Shown here one piece after another: positions 25,664 to 37,742 of a stretch of 64,000 nt of DNA. The notes under the pieces were generated by a model. That model did no database searches. It was given only the letters and a program-made list of their open reading frames with translations, and had not been told where the DNA came from. Positions within the stretch are counted from its first letter, which is position 1. Each line of letters begins with the position of its first letter. A program made the position numbers and the translations under genes. Origin of the DNA: Saksenaea vasiformis B4078 (taxonomy: Eukaryota > Mucoromycota > Mucoromycetes > Mucorales > Saksenaeaceae); the NCBI GenBank assembly GCA_000697055.1, contig JNDT01002413.1:62001-126000 (forward strand). The letters are read 5' to 3'.

Positions 25664-26648
25664 TTACACAATTCCCCATAATTCTTCCACAGCACATGCA
25701 ATTTTTCCACAGGCAACGGAGGCTGACAAGGAGTAATCCGAGACACTGATCTTATCATCGACATAGGCATCCGCAAAGTCATCCGTACCGTGCGCCATAG
25801 CACCGATAGCGACAACGATGTTTTTGTCTTCGGGAATGGTGGGCACATATTCCGACAGCTTGACAGTAGGTGCATCCCAAGAGAGTGCTACATCAGCCGT
25901 TAGATTAACGATTCCCTTTCGACTTTTTTTTTTTACTTACCAATTTTGTAGCTGTTCGTGGGGAGGTACTGGGTTACTGGATTTTCAATTACACGCAAAA
26001 GTTTTTCATTGCCATTTACAGCACGGATACTAAGTTTGTGCAGTAGCTGGACTACAGGGAGAGAAAGAAGAAAAAAAGCAGTGAGCTTTTGGTTCTTTTT
26101 CTTTTCTACTGCTTTTCTTATGCTTTACCCATTAAACCGGCGAAACGTTTGAACGTTCTTGGAATTCTGATATGTGGATTCACTTCGATCAAAACGTTTT
26201 TTTGTGTATGAATAAAGACTTGAAGTAGACCTGCTTTGTTTAAAGGACTATCGAGCAAGGTCAGCAGACACTATACAGTTAGGTAAGTATCAACTATTCA
26301 CGCCTATAAGTCTCTGCATTTTTTTTTTTTTTTTTTTACCTGGGGGGGGATATCGGGTCTAGCTTCGTAAGTCTCACGGTTTGTCTTTTTCAAAATATGT
26401 AAATGATCATCGACATTCAGCAGCTGATAATGGCCTTCTTTGTTTTTTCCAATCTTCAATGTTTCTAATGTTGCGCCTTCCAAAATGACGATCAATCGTC
26501 GAGCGTTTTCTTTTTGTGCAAGTGTCTTTGGAATCTTAGGTGCCTGAGGCACCATATGGACATCGACATTGGAACGTGTAGCTCCAACTCGGATACGTTT
26601 CGCTTCCGTTTCTTCCTGCTCGTGCGGTCGTTTAGCGTCGCTACCCAT
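25664..26648 (-). CDS. EMG1: rRNA SSU pseudouridine N1-methyltransferase EMG1/NEP1
   Basis: SPOUT-class methyltransferase that N1-methylates a hypermodified pseudouridine of 18S rRNA and is needed for 40S biogenesis in the nucleolus. Four or so exons: the first (26648 to about 26340) has a charged N-terminus and [18 protein letters not shown], then [15 protein letters not shown] and RPDIPPQ. The next gives [20 protein letters not shown] and [19 protein letters not shown], then [20 protein letters not shown]. The last has [31 protein letters not shown] (SAM site) and [21 protein letters not shown]. Motif order and length (about 240 aa) match EMG1. Confidence 0.95.
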
Positions 26649-26932
26649 CGATCGATCTTGAGAAATAAAATAAAAAAAAGTTCCAAGATTTGCCCTTTCG
26701 ATTAAACAAAACGCAGTCCATCACTCATCCACGAAGCGTGACTTCAGATTTCAAGCACCACCCACCACCACCTGTCATGGTCGCTGAAGCAGGGATCACA
26801 CTTTTGCAAAAAAGGTCGTCTGTAAAAAAAAAAGAAAAGCGGTACTTTTAAGGGAGAGAAATAAAAAGAGGGGAGGGTTGCTCATTGTACAACAGGTCTA
26901 AACAAATTATATATTCTAACTACAGTACTAAC

Positions 26933-28156
26933 TTAGGTGGCATGGTTCTTGAACCACTGGCTCAAGTTTTCGTATACCAAGAACGTAATGCACGTACCAG
27001 GAAGGACACGGATGATATTTGGCGCCAGGCCTTTGTAGAAACCAACATAGCCTTCCATAGCATGAATCTTTTTGATACAATCCATCACACCTTTGTATGT
27101 ATCCCTTGTTTCCTGACTCTATTCATGTTGTTAGACCGATCCTTCTTTTTCCTTCCGTCCCCTCCCTTTACCTGTAAACGACTACGTAGGACTTGGTAGG
27201 GGTATGTTGCCACGGCGGCCGTGACCTTGGAAGAGGCAGCCATCACTAGATATTCTGTGTTGTTGAGTTTGGCATCTAGTTCCCCAGTAGGTACTGTGCC
27301 ATCCTTATGGCGTAGTTCATTTCGCCATTTTTTCATTTCCTCGTACGCCATAAACTGGATGGCGCCATGCGATACACCAAACAAACCTGGGATGATTCCT
27401 CGGTACAATCCCCGCATGCCTTCTTCTAGAGCTAACCGCCGCAACCCATCCCACAAACCGCGGTAAGCATCGGGCGTATGACGAGTAGTTGTACACATGC
27501 GCGTTTTGACCACCCACAAAGGATTCGTCATTAATGCTGTCACAGCACCTGGAAGGAAAAGGAAAAAAAAACAATTATATATGTGTACGAAAAGATAAGG
27601 AAAAGAAGATGAATGACTTACCTGCTTCGGCAGAGGCTAGCAAATGTTGCCATGCAGCCAATTTGCCTTGATCATCCTTCTTCATGTATTTTTTAATTAA
27701 ACTATACCTGATAAGATCGTGAGAAAAAAAAAGAAGAAGAAATGACATTTTTCTTTCTGTTCTTTACCACCAGAAATAAAACCCCCAACTGGCAGCAGCA
27801 CCAGCCATGTTGGGCGTCACGCCGCGATAAAGTCCTCGAAAAAAACCTTCATTCGTCACAATGTTTCGAAATGCCTTAACTGTTCCGCCTACTAGAGGAC
27901 GTTTGTCCGAGTGTCTATCGAGATCAACTACAAATATGGGCTGCCTGTTAGCTACAGAAACCAGAAAAGGGAATAGACATGCCTTGAAAACGGATCTTAA
28001 TAACGTCTAATGGATGGAGTATAATGGTAGAGACAAAGCCTGCACCAAAGCCTGCCAAAGCTTGGTCCTTCAGAAAATAGCGTCAATAAATGTTCGCTTT
28101 CAGTGTATTGATAGTACCATATGTGGCGAGGTGGTGAATGACTTGGTACTAGGCAT
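26933..28156 (-). CDS. mitochondrial carrier, FLX1/SLC25A32-like (FAD/folate)
   Basis: Solute carrier of the inner mitochondrial membrane with three repeats, each with the Px[DE]xx[KR]-type signature: HPLDVIKIR, NPLWVVKTR and YPYQVLRSR. Segments such as LFGVSHGAIQFMAYEEMKKW and EYLVMAASSKVTAAVATYPY match the FLX1/SLC25A32 branch, which moves FAD or folate. The C-terminus GLAPNIIRVLPGTCITFLVYE is standard. Exon 1 is tiny: MPSTKSFTTSPHM, joined over a 53-nt intron to DQALAGFGAG. The start codon lies only 38 bp from the end of the palindromic transposon, so promoter sequence must be in, or have been displaced by, that element. Confidence 0.9.
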
Positions 28157-28422
28157 GGGGCTATCAAAGACGGGAAGAGAAAGTCCCTCTGTACATTCTT
28201 TCCGGGAAGTAAATTTGCTCGATGACGAGAATAAAATTCGGGTTGTACGAAAGATCAATTCGCCCACATGGAAAATCAATTCGCCTGATGACAGGAAAAA
28301 AATTCATGTTGTAGGAAATGTAGTTTGTAGGACAAGTCTTGGCATCTTCGGTTATAAAAGAGCACACCAAATTCTCGTTTTGTTTTATTCCTTTTTCACA
28401 GTTACTTCAGAAATCATAGATA

Positions 28423-29798
28423 ATGAACATTCAATTCTTATTTGAAAATGGGAAAGGTTCTGTTGTCGACGAGTATGGCAGACCGGAACCGATGGATTAT
28501 ATTGTAGATGAGGACCAGTTTCGTCTTAAAGCTCTTAGCTCTCATACACAATATTTAGCTCAACTGCCTCTGGAAAGCGAGAAAGAAATAGAGACAACGC
28601 AGATGGAACAGGAGGCAAGGCCTGATAACGATGTTACTATGAGGGATACATTCTTGAAACGAAATTATACGCGCTATTCTGATCAGGACAAAGTGAGGTT
28701 CTTCAAGCTGTTTTTTGAAAGGTGTCTGAGTGCGGCTGCAGCTGCAAACCAGCTTGGGATTCACGTTCGTACAGCACAAAAATGGGCTAAACAGTGAGAA
28801 GGATCCTGGCAGTGTCTTTGAGAAACGGGAAAAGACCGGCCGTCCACGTGTTCTCCATGAGGAACACAAAAGCGTTATTCTTGAGTGTATTGATGAGAAT
28901 CCTTCCGTCGTCTTAGACGACAGGATTAAACGTATCTAAAACTACTTTGTTTGATTTTGTAAAACAACATTGCAATTTGTCTCTCAAAAAAATCTCGACT
29001 TCAGCCCATAGAACGGAATAGCGAAGAAAGGATTCAAGAGCGATTGGATTGGATTCGTAAATGGGAAAAATCAGACATGGATTTTACGAGAAATTGCTCT
29101 TTCTTGACGAGTCAGTTTTCCATATTAATCTGAGACGTAGTATGGCATGGTCGAAGAAAGGTACACCGGCAGTGGTTACCGTTCCCAAAACACGAGTCAC
29201 GACAACAACCATTTTAGGCGCGATTTCTGCTGAAGGCCTAATTAAACGCAGCCTTAGACTTCCTCAGCCTCCATCTAATAAAAAGAGAAAGCGGGGAGAT
29301 GGCATTGAGCGTGTGAGCAAAGGAATGGTTACAGGACACTATGTTAGCTTTCTGAAAACCACAATGGATGAAATGGATCAGTATCCACACATGAAAGGTC
29401 ACTACCTCGTGATGGATAATGCTCTTATCCATACATCAGAGCACATAGCTAAATACGTAGAATCTCGCGGCTACCGCTGTGTTTGCTTGCCTCCATATTC
29501 TCCTGAGCTCAATCCAATTGAACAATTCTGGTCAGTGGTCAAAAGCAAAGTGAAACGCAACAAGTTTCTCGAGAAGGAAACATTGATGGCTCGGATCACT
29601 GAAGCTTCTAATAGCTTGAAACTAAGTGATTTTAAAGGGATTGTCAGGCATTCTCATAAATGCTTGGATAAGTGTCGTAAGAGGCAAGCGCTCCGAGGAA
29701 GTTTTCCTTCACGCGTCAATGACAGTAAAAAAACGATTATGGTGAATGATGAGAAGATGCGCAGGAAACAACCCAAAGTTGGTCAAACGCGTAGATAA
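28423..29798 (+). pseudogene. Tc1/mariner DD34E transposase, broken, left arm
   Basis: The N-terminal third holds a helix-turn-helix (SAAAAANQLGIHVRTAQKWA), then TGRPRVLHEEHK. The catalytic part has LFLDESVFHINLRR (first D), HYLVMDNALIH (second D) and PYSPELNPIEQFW (E); 34 residues separate the second D from E, the Tc1 spacing. The frame changes four times: after QKWAKQ (TGA 28795-28797), near 28925, near 29017 and near 29055, with stops in each abandoned frame. No intron of usable size repairs them, so this copy is inactive. A basic tail follows the catalytic core. All four breaks recur in the right arm. Confidence 0.9.
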
Positions 29799-30659
29799 TT
29801 CGGTTGCATCCATTTCACTCAGATGATAGGCACTTTCACCAAGAGTATCCATGCAATACGTCCTGATCAGCAAGCCTAAACAACAACGATGAATGTCGTT
29901 TTTTTTTGCCATCTTCCTACCTTCCACAAAAAAACCAAGGTTTTTCATAACGGTTCTTACGGTTCTTACGGTGTTGAGTTGGTGATGTATAAGTGAAGAA
30001 TCGGTGTCTGAAAATATAAATCGTCTGCAAAAAGGTATGTCTGAAATAAGTCGGTTGATAAGTCGGTTGAATAGTGAGCACCAGACACAAGTGTTTTAAG
30101 TCGTGTGTCAAAGACTGAGAGCACGCGGGATACAAAAAGAAGACGGGTTACGTAGATATCTTTTGTCAAGAACAAGATTGTTGTGCTTAAGTCTCTAGTG
30201 TTTATTCGATTCATTCGGTGTATTTATATGTTTTCTATCTATTCTAGCTAAGTCGGAGATGGGGAGGTTGTTCTATTGAGGAGCAGTCAAAAAGCATCGG
30301 GTTGTAAAGATCAGGACAAGAATGTCACAATGTTGAGAGATGAGGACAAAAGCGGTGGAAAGACAAGAGAACAGGACAGAGTTGTCGTCTTCCTCTTTTT
30401 GACATTCGGTTCTTGAATTCTTGGAGTCACCGGATGGCCTGCCGCCTTTGACAAACTAAGGGGCAACACCGTAAGGACCGTAAGAACCGTAAGAACCGTA
30501 AGAACTGTTTTGAAAAACCTTGGTTTTTTTGTGGAAGGTAGGAAGATGGCAAAAAAAAACGACATTCATCGTTGTTGTTTAGGCTTGCTGATCAGGACGT
30601 ATTGCATGGATACTCTTGGTGAAAGTGCCTATCATCTGAGTGAAATGGATGCAACCGAA

Positions 30660-32035
30660 TTATCTACGCGTTTGACCAACTTTGGGTTGTTTCCTGCGCA
30701 TCTTCTCATCATTCACCATAATCGTTTTTTTACTGTCATTGACGCGTGAAGGAAAACTTCCTCGGAGCGCTTGCCTCTTACGACACTTGTCCAAGCATTT
30801 ATGAGAATGCCTGACAATCCCTTTAAAATCACTTAGTTTCAAGCTATTAGAAGCTTCAGTGATCCGAGCCATCAATGTTTCCTTCTCGAGAAACTTGTTG
30901 CGTTTCACTTTGCTTTTGACCACTGACCAGAATTGTTCAATTGGATTGAGCTCAGGAGAATATGGAGGCAAGCAAACACAGCGGTAGCCGCGAGATTCTA
31001 CGTATTTAGCTATGTGCTCTGATGTATGGATAAGAGCATTATCCATCACGAGGTAGTGACCTTTCATGTGTGGATACTGATCCATTTCATCCATTGTGGT
31101 TTTCAGAAAGCTAACATAGTGTCCTGTAACCATTCCTTTGCTCACACGCTCAATGCCATCTCCCCGCTTTCTCTTTTTATTAGATGGAGGCTGAGGAAGT
31201 CTAAGGCTGCGTTTAATTAGGCCTTCAGCAGAAATCGCGCCTAAAATGGTTGTTGTCGTGACTCGTGTTTTGGGAACGGTAACCACTGCCGGTGTACCTT
31301 TCTTCGACCATGCCATACTACGTCTCAGATTAATATGGAAAACTGACTCGTCAAGAAAGAGCAATTTCTCGTAAAATCCATGTCTGATTTTTCCCATTTA
31401 CGAATCCAATCCAATCGCTCTTGAATCCTTTCTTCGCTATTCCGTTCTATGGGCTGAAGTCGAGATTTTTTTGAGAGACAAATTGCAATGTTGTTTTACA
31501 AAATCAAACAAAGTAGTTTTAGATACGTTTAATCCTGTCGTCTAAGACGACGGAAGGATTCTCATCAATACACTCAAGAATAACGCTTTTGTGTTCCTCA
31601 TGGAGAACACGTGGACGGCCGGTCTTTTCCCGTTTCTCAAAGACACTGCCAGGATCCTTCTCACTGTTTAGCCCATTTTTGTGCTGTACGAACGTGAATC
31701 CCAAGCTGGTTTGCAGCTGCAGCCGCACTCAGACACCTTTCAAAAAACAGCTTGAAGAACCTCACTTTGTCCTGATCAGAATAGCGCGTATAATTTCGTT
31801 TCAAGAATGTATCCCTCATAGTAACATCGTTATCAGGCCTTGCCTCCTGTTCCATCTGCGTTGTCTCTATTTCTTTCTCGCTTTCCAGAGGCAGTTGAGC
31901 TAAATATTGTGTATGAGAGCTAAGAGCTTTAAGACGAAACTGGTCCTCATCAACAATATAATCCATCGGTTCCGGTCTGCCATACTCGTCGACAACAGAA
32001 CCTTTCCCATTTTCAAATAAGAATTGAATGTTCAT
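30660..32035 (-). pseudogene. Tc1/mariner DD34E transposase, broken, right arm
   Basis: Mirror copy of the left-arm gene (coordinates sum to 60458). Translations of the open segments (124, 69 and 245 codons) are identical to the left, including the same four frame breaks. The duplication therefore followed inactivation, or the arms have been homogenised since. Neither arm can supply transposase; movement as a unit would need a related enzyme in trans. Confidence 0.9.
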
Positions 32036-32264
32036 TATCTATGATTTCTGAAGTAACTGTGAAAAAGGAATAAAACAAAACGAGAATTTGGTGTGCTCTT
32101 TTATAACCGAAGATGCCAAGACTTGTCCTACAAACTACATTTCCTACAACATGAATTTTTTTCCTGTCATCAGGCGAATTGATTTTCCATGTGGGCGAAT
32201 TGATCTTTCGTACAACCCGAATTTTATTCTCGTCATCGAGCAAATTTACTTCCCGCAAAGAGTG

Positions 32265-32818
32265 TATGTGTGTAGCTATCTGTGTGTCTGTGTCTCTCTC
32301 TCTCTCAGCGAGCCAGTGTGGTACCTTCCCCATTTTCGTGTAACACTACGTGACGGCTTGGGAAATTGAAAGCCCACTCCATCTATGGGAGGATGGCAAT
32401 CGCCCATATATTGATTCTAAAGCGGAAGTCAAAATACAATCTGCTATTGTTCATAGCTAGAAGCCTCCGAAGAAGTCTGTGCTACTATAGAGCTCGTCTA
32501 TCTATGGAATGGTGTCGCTGCTATCCTCGCCAACTGAATGGAATTTTGTAGATGCTTGTCAAGTCTTCCAAAATTCCCAATTCAACATCGAAGAACATGC
32601 AGAGGGCTTATTTTCTGACAATTATTGTTTCCATGGATAAACTGTGCAAGTGCTAACCAGAGCAATCACGGTTGAGATAAGAGTTTTCTTTTTCAGACTG
32701 TACAAAGGAAAGGATAATAGGAAAGAAAAAAACAACACAAAAAGATACATATATAAAAGCTAATTTGGTAGGGTATTTGCTTTTTTAAAGAAGAAATAGT
32801 AAAAAGAAAAGGAACATG
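32265..32818. other. intergenic between palindrome and bHLH gene
   Basis: Begins with a TG/TC microsatellite (about 32266-32310) into which the palindrome appears inserted. Presumably the displaced upstream region of the carrier gene and the 3' flank of the bHLH gene. No coding motif seen. Confidence 0.55.
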
Positions 32819-33949
32819 TCAGCACAGGAGCTTTTCCAGACTCATATGGCGTTGCTGTTGTTGATCCTTTGTTGTTGTACTAGATAATACTTCTTCGACG
32901 GATTTGGAGAGACGTGGTGTCAAGGCAGGCGTAGGCGGTCGAGAAGATGTCCGTGACTTATCTTGTGTTTCCTTGGTTTCCTCGTTTTCTTCTGTCGGCG
33001 GTGTCATTGAAACGGATGGGGGAAGTTGTGAAGCTGAGATAGCATTTCCGGATCGAATCACATCCATTGGTTTCAGACCTTTTGTGATGTTTTCCGATGA
33101 AGAAGAAGAAGTAGTAGTATGCTGTTGCTTATTTTCATTTGGTGATGCAGAAGGTGACCATGCGTCTTCTTCTTCCTCTTCTTCAATTTCTTCATTGACT
33201 GAGAATTGTGTGGTGAAAGGTTCAACTTCCTTGGGTAGCATGGATTTGGCTGTTTTTACTTGAAGATGACTCCCTCGAAGTTGATCTGGGCTTCCATCTA
33301 GTTTTTCTACAACTGTCTTCAAGTAGCTAATGTAATCAATAGCACTTTGTAAGATCGACATTTTGTGTAGATTATCTTGATCAGCACAGGATGGAATCAA
33401 TTGCTTGAGTTGCATGATCTTGTCGTTGATACGTTCGCGTCTGCGTCGTTCGATAGCACTATGAGATACCTTGCGTGCTTGTTCGCGTTGGTCGGCTGTC
33501 GTTGTTGGACCAAGCCCAGGTGAACTGGAAACAGAATTATGACGAACAAAAGTACCGGGCATGACAGCGGTAGGATGAAGTTGTGGTGAAATTTGAATCG
33601 CATAGGGATGGTAGAGATGTGAAGGGTAAGATGCAGGTGATGTACCTGCATCATTTGTTGTTTTCGGAAGTAAACGAACATTGGTAGTTGAAGAAGAAGA
33701 AGAAGTAGTAGATTCTCTTCTACTAGGATCGGGAGAAGGTAAAGGAACATAGTGATAAACAGGATAGTAAGGTGATTGAACTAGTACAGGATGTGGAGGA
33801 TAAGGTAAAATAGGAGGTGGTAATGCAACGATAGGTGGACCCGAAGAAGGTTCCGTTGTTGTTGTTGTTGTTGTTGTTATGTCGTCTTTCGCATGATCCG
33901 ATGGTGATGGATTGGATACTTTCTGCTTTTTCTTAAGAGGAGAACTCAT
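32819..33949 (-). CDS. bHLH transcription factor
   Basis: Single-exon, 376 aa. The N-terminus is Pro/Tyr/Ser/Thr-rich with a lysine-rich start (PLKKKQKV, a candidate nuclear signal). The bHLH domain lies at about residues 160-220: basic region SHSAIERRRRERINDKI, with the His-Glu-Arg pattern that reads E-boxes (CACGTG type), then helix 1 MQLKQLIPSC, loop DQDNLHKM and helix 2 SILQSAIDYISYLKTVVEKL. The C-terminus has a Glu run and Ser/Thr/Gln-rich segments. The helix 2 extension is short, so a leucine zipper is not clear. The target pathway cannot be told from sequence. The ATG at 33949 (MSSPLKKKQK) is upstream of all motifs. Confidence 0.9.
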   Translation of the reverse strand: MSSPLKKKQKVSNPSPSDHAKDDITTTTTTTTEPSSGPPIVALPPPILPYPPHPVLVQSPYYPVYHYVPLPSPDPSRRESTTSSSSSTTNVRLLPKTTNDAGTSPASYPSHLYHPYAIQISPQLHPTAVMPGTFVRHNSVSSSPGLGPTTTADQREQARKVSHSAIERRRRERINDKIMQLKQLIPSCADQDNLHKMSILQSAIDYISYLKTVVEKLDGSPDQLRGSHLQVKTAKSMLPKEVEPFTTQFSVNEEIEEEEEEDAWSPSASPNENKQQHTTTSSSSSENITKGLKPMDVIRSGNAISASQLPPSVSMTPPTEENEETKETQDKSRTSSRPPTPALTPRLSKSVEEVLSSTTTKDQQQQRHMSLEKLLC

Positions 33950-34465
33950 AAGGATTTGGGAGAAAAGAAAGAAAAAAAAGAGAAGAAAAGAGAAGAAAAG
34001 AGAAGAAAAGAGAAGAAAAGAGAAGAAAAGAAATAAGAGAAGAGAAGAAAGAAAAAGATTAAATCGACGTGGGGTTGGGGGGCCCTAACTCTCTCTCTGT
34101 GTGTGTGTGTGTGTGTGTATGTGTGTACGTGCGTACTTGTGGGTTGCCCAAGGAACTTGTTTCAGTCGTTCGTTGCCAATCGGTGGAGACACACATCCGC
34201 ACGTGGTGCTCTGATTGGATCGCTCACTCATCACGTTTTCCTATCGACAGGCTGAACATTGCTCTTACTTTCGAACTCAGTCCTCTTGCGTTTCTGGCCT
34301 TTCTTTGATTGATGAATCTGTTGTCACATGGTTTCCAGATCCTGAAAACAGTTTCGGTTCATGCAAAATGCATTACACGTGATAACTCTGCCCAGCATTA
34401 AGTGCGCTAGTTATTTTTCCTTTTTTTTTCTTACTGCTTCTTAACAAAACTACTACTACTAAACA
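33950..34465. other. divergent promoter between bHLH and alpha-tubulin
   Basis: Holds an A/G-rich minisatellite next to the bHLH start and a GT run (about 34098-34118). CT-rich sequence precedes the tubulin start. No coding motif. Confidence 0.7.
33981..34030. repeat. decamer minisatellite AGAAGAAAAG x5
   Basis: Five perfect tandem 10-bp purine units, flanked by imperfect ones, 30-80 bp upstream of the bHLH start codon (pyrimidine on its coding strand). Confidence 0.97.
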
Positions 34466-36106
<1,641 letters not shown>

Positions 36107-36274
36107 AGAAAACCATCCATACAAATCCATCAAAAACAATCAAAAAAAAAAAAGATTATCTTTTTGTACGTGTACTTTTTATTATTCTTCTCTTTTTTTT
36201 TTCTTTAAAAAAAATTATCTATTTGGCTTATTCCATACCTTGTACACACACAACAGGAGAAGAGAAGTGTAACG

Positions 36275-36385
36275 ATTCTCAGATAGCTTTACTTGAAGTT
36301 CTGCGCATCGTCCGCTCCGGTTGATAAATCAACGGAAGCGAGCTCAAACAAGAGGTGCCAGTAAAAAAAGAATCATCACTGAAGC
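36275..36385 (-). ncRNA. candidate C/D-box snoRNA
   Basis: On the minus strand a C box GTGATGA (36373-36379) and a D box CTGA (36279-36282) are bracketed by a terminal stem: ACGCTTC against GAATCGT, 6 of 7 paired. Inside is a strong hairpin, GTTGAT/ATCAAC with further pairing CGCT/AGCG around it. It lies downstream of tubulin and on the same strand as two U14 genes. The target is not identified; the internal hairpin is unusual for a simple C/D RNA. Confidence 0.45.
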
Positions 36386-36851
36386 GTACACTTCTTTTCT
36401 CCCTGTTGTCCAACACAAAAATAAAGAGAACACCACCACACGACCAACCAAAACATCAAGCAAACCTTTCGTTTATTGTACCAGAGAGGAGAGGCCTATT
36501 CTAGAAGGATTCACTTACCTATAAAAGACAGTAAAAAAGATGAGTTCACTATTTCATAGCACAGTTCCCATCTCCGCCTTTTTTTTCTAGCATTTTCTTT
36601 CAGTTTTTTTCTTCAAACACGAATCAGCATCAGCCACTGCAAATTTTTTTCGCGTGACTCTTAGACGGCTCTTCCTGTTGATGTGTTGTCGTTTCTCATC
36701 CTTTTTTGAAAATCCCCCAATTGCTTCCCATAATTTGACGAAAGTACATACCTTTTATAAATGTAACCGCGACATGTTTGAAAGAATAAAAAGCAATATC
36801 CATTCAGACTACTGTAGAACGTTAAGTAAACAGATCTCATAAGATTCACAT

Positions 36852-36947
36852 TTCCCATCAGACATCCAAGGAAGTGTTTTTCCGACACTGGGACGAGTCC
36901 CTTCCAGAGGAAACTGCGAACACGGGATTTACATCATCACTTGGGAA
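36852..36947 (-). ncRNA. U14 C/D-box snoRNA, copy 1
   Basis: Minus strand: terminal stem TTCCCA/TGGGAA encloses C box GTGATGA and D box CTGA. The two antisense blocks of U14 are both present: TTCGCAGTTTC (domain A) pairs with 18S GAAACTGCGAA, and CTTCCTTGGATGT (next to box D) pairs with 18S ACATCCAAGGAAG, the element guiding a 2'-O-methylation. U14 is required for 18S processing. About 96 nt; the usual fungal length is 90-130. Confidence 0.92.
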
Positions 36948-37113
36948 GATAAAAAAAATAAACAAATAAAATGTAAAATACGCACCTTTTATTATTTCAA
37001 TAACACGACACATATCCCCCATAAAACCATCACTAATTCCAAGATAATACTTTTTTTCTACAAGACAACAAATATATCAGTAAACATTACTCATAACAAA
37101 TGTTGTCTACTGT

Positions 37114-37217
37114 TTGGAGAACCTCAGACATCCAAGGAAGTGTTTTTCCGACATTGGGACGAATCCCTTCCAGAGGAAACTGCGAACACGGGATTTACAT
37201 CATCCTCGGTCCTCCAA
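37114..37217 (-). ncRNA. U14 C/D-box snoRNA, copy 2
   Basis: Second copy 266 bp upstream on the same strand. The 80-bp core differs from copy 1 at two positions only, while the flanks are unrelated. Its terminal stem is different but strong: TTGGAG.ACC against GGT.CTCCAA. D box CTGA is intact; the C box reads ATGATGT, one base off consensus. Both 18S-complementary blocks are unchanged. Independent stems with a conserved core argue that both copies are functional genes, probably processed from one precursor. Confidence 0.9.
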
Positions 37218-37742
37218 TACAATAGTAAAAAGAATAATAAAATACATACCCTCTTCTTCTTCTTTCTTCTTCAAACTTCTTGACCAAAAAAAAGAATGGT
37301 TTGATATATCTCCAAGGAATTGTATCACTGTAAAAACAAATGCGAAGATTAGTTTCTATCATTTACAAATAGAAATGAAAGAAATAAAAGATGGAAATAT
37401 TAAGGGTCAGGAGTATATACTGGCAAGTATCAACCACGCTCAGCGAAGCGTAGCGGGTTATTTCGTCATGGTCGATAAGATAAATTGAAGACAATGAAGA
37501 AGTTTTCATCACACCCAAAGAAATAGAATACAAAAGAAATGTACGGAAAAAAAGGGGGATATGACACTTACAACTTTTTCTTTTTTCTTTTTTGCAGAGC
37601 AAAAAAAGAGAGAGAGAGAATGTTTAAAATGAGTGCAGAGAAGCAGAGCAATTTATATAGTTGAGCAACGGAAAAAATTTTCAACGTGACAGTCCTTTTT
37701 TATCATCTCCGAAGATGGAGTCCCCGAAGAAGTAGTCCAAGT
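37218..37742. other. presumed leader or promoter of the snoRNA cluster
   Basis: AT-rich, no coding motif. A C-box-like TCATCAC at 37506-37512 and TCAG at 37438 (minus strand) lack a convincing terminal stem. Confidence 0.4.

Larger units (their letters stand above)
28194..32264. mobile_element. palindromic double Tc1/mariner element
   Basis: Two copies of one transposon facing each other. The arms 28203-29947 and 30511-32255 (about 1745 bp) are reverse complements; every stretch I compared was identical, and the frames translate identically. The spacer of about 560 bp (29948-30510) begins and ends with short direct repeats of TTCTTACGG type (about 2.5 units left, 3.5 right). Outer ends: CATTCTTTCCGGGAAG on the left and CACTCTTTGCGGGAAG on the right (reverse complement), each flanked by TA (28192-28193; 32265-32266), the Tc1/mariner target. 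The right flank is a TG/TC microsatellite. Two mismatches in the outer 9 bp contrast with the uniform arms. An assembly artefact is possible, but the ends differ. Confidence 0.9.

Noticed and set aside
28555..28869. Antisense frame in the transposon arms (also 31589-31903)
   Set aside because: Shadow of the transposase pseudogene on the other strand.
29709..30135. Separate gene in the palindrome spacer
   Set aside because: Short minus-strand frames without motifs; part appears mirrored in the other arm.
37406..37512. Another C/D-box snoRNA (TCAG 37406 or 37438, TCATCAC 37506, minus strand)
   Set aside because: Boxes present but no convincing terminal stem.
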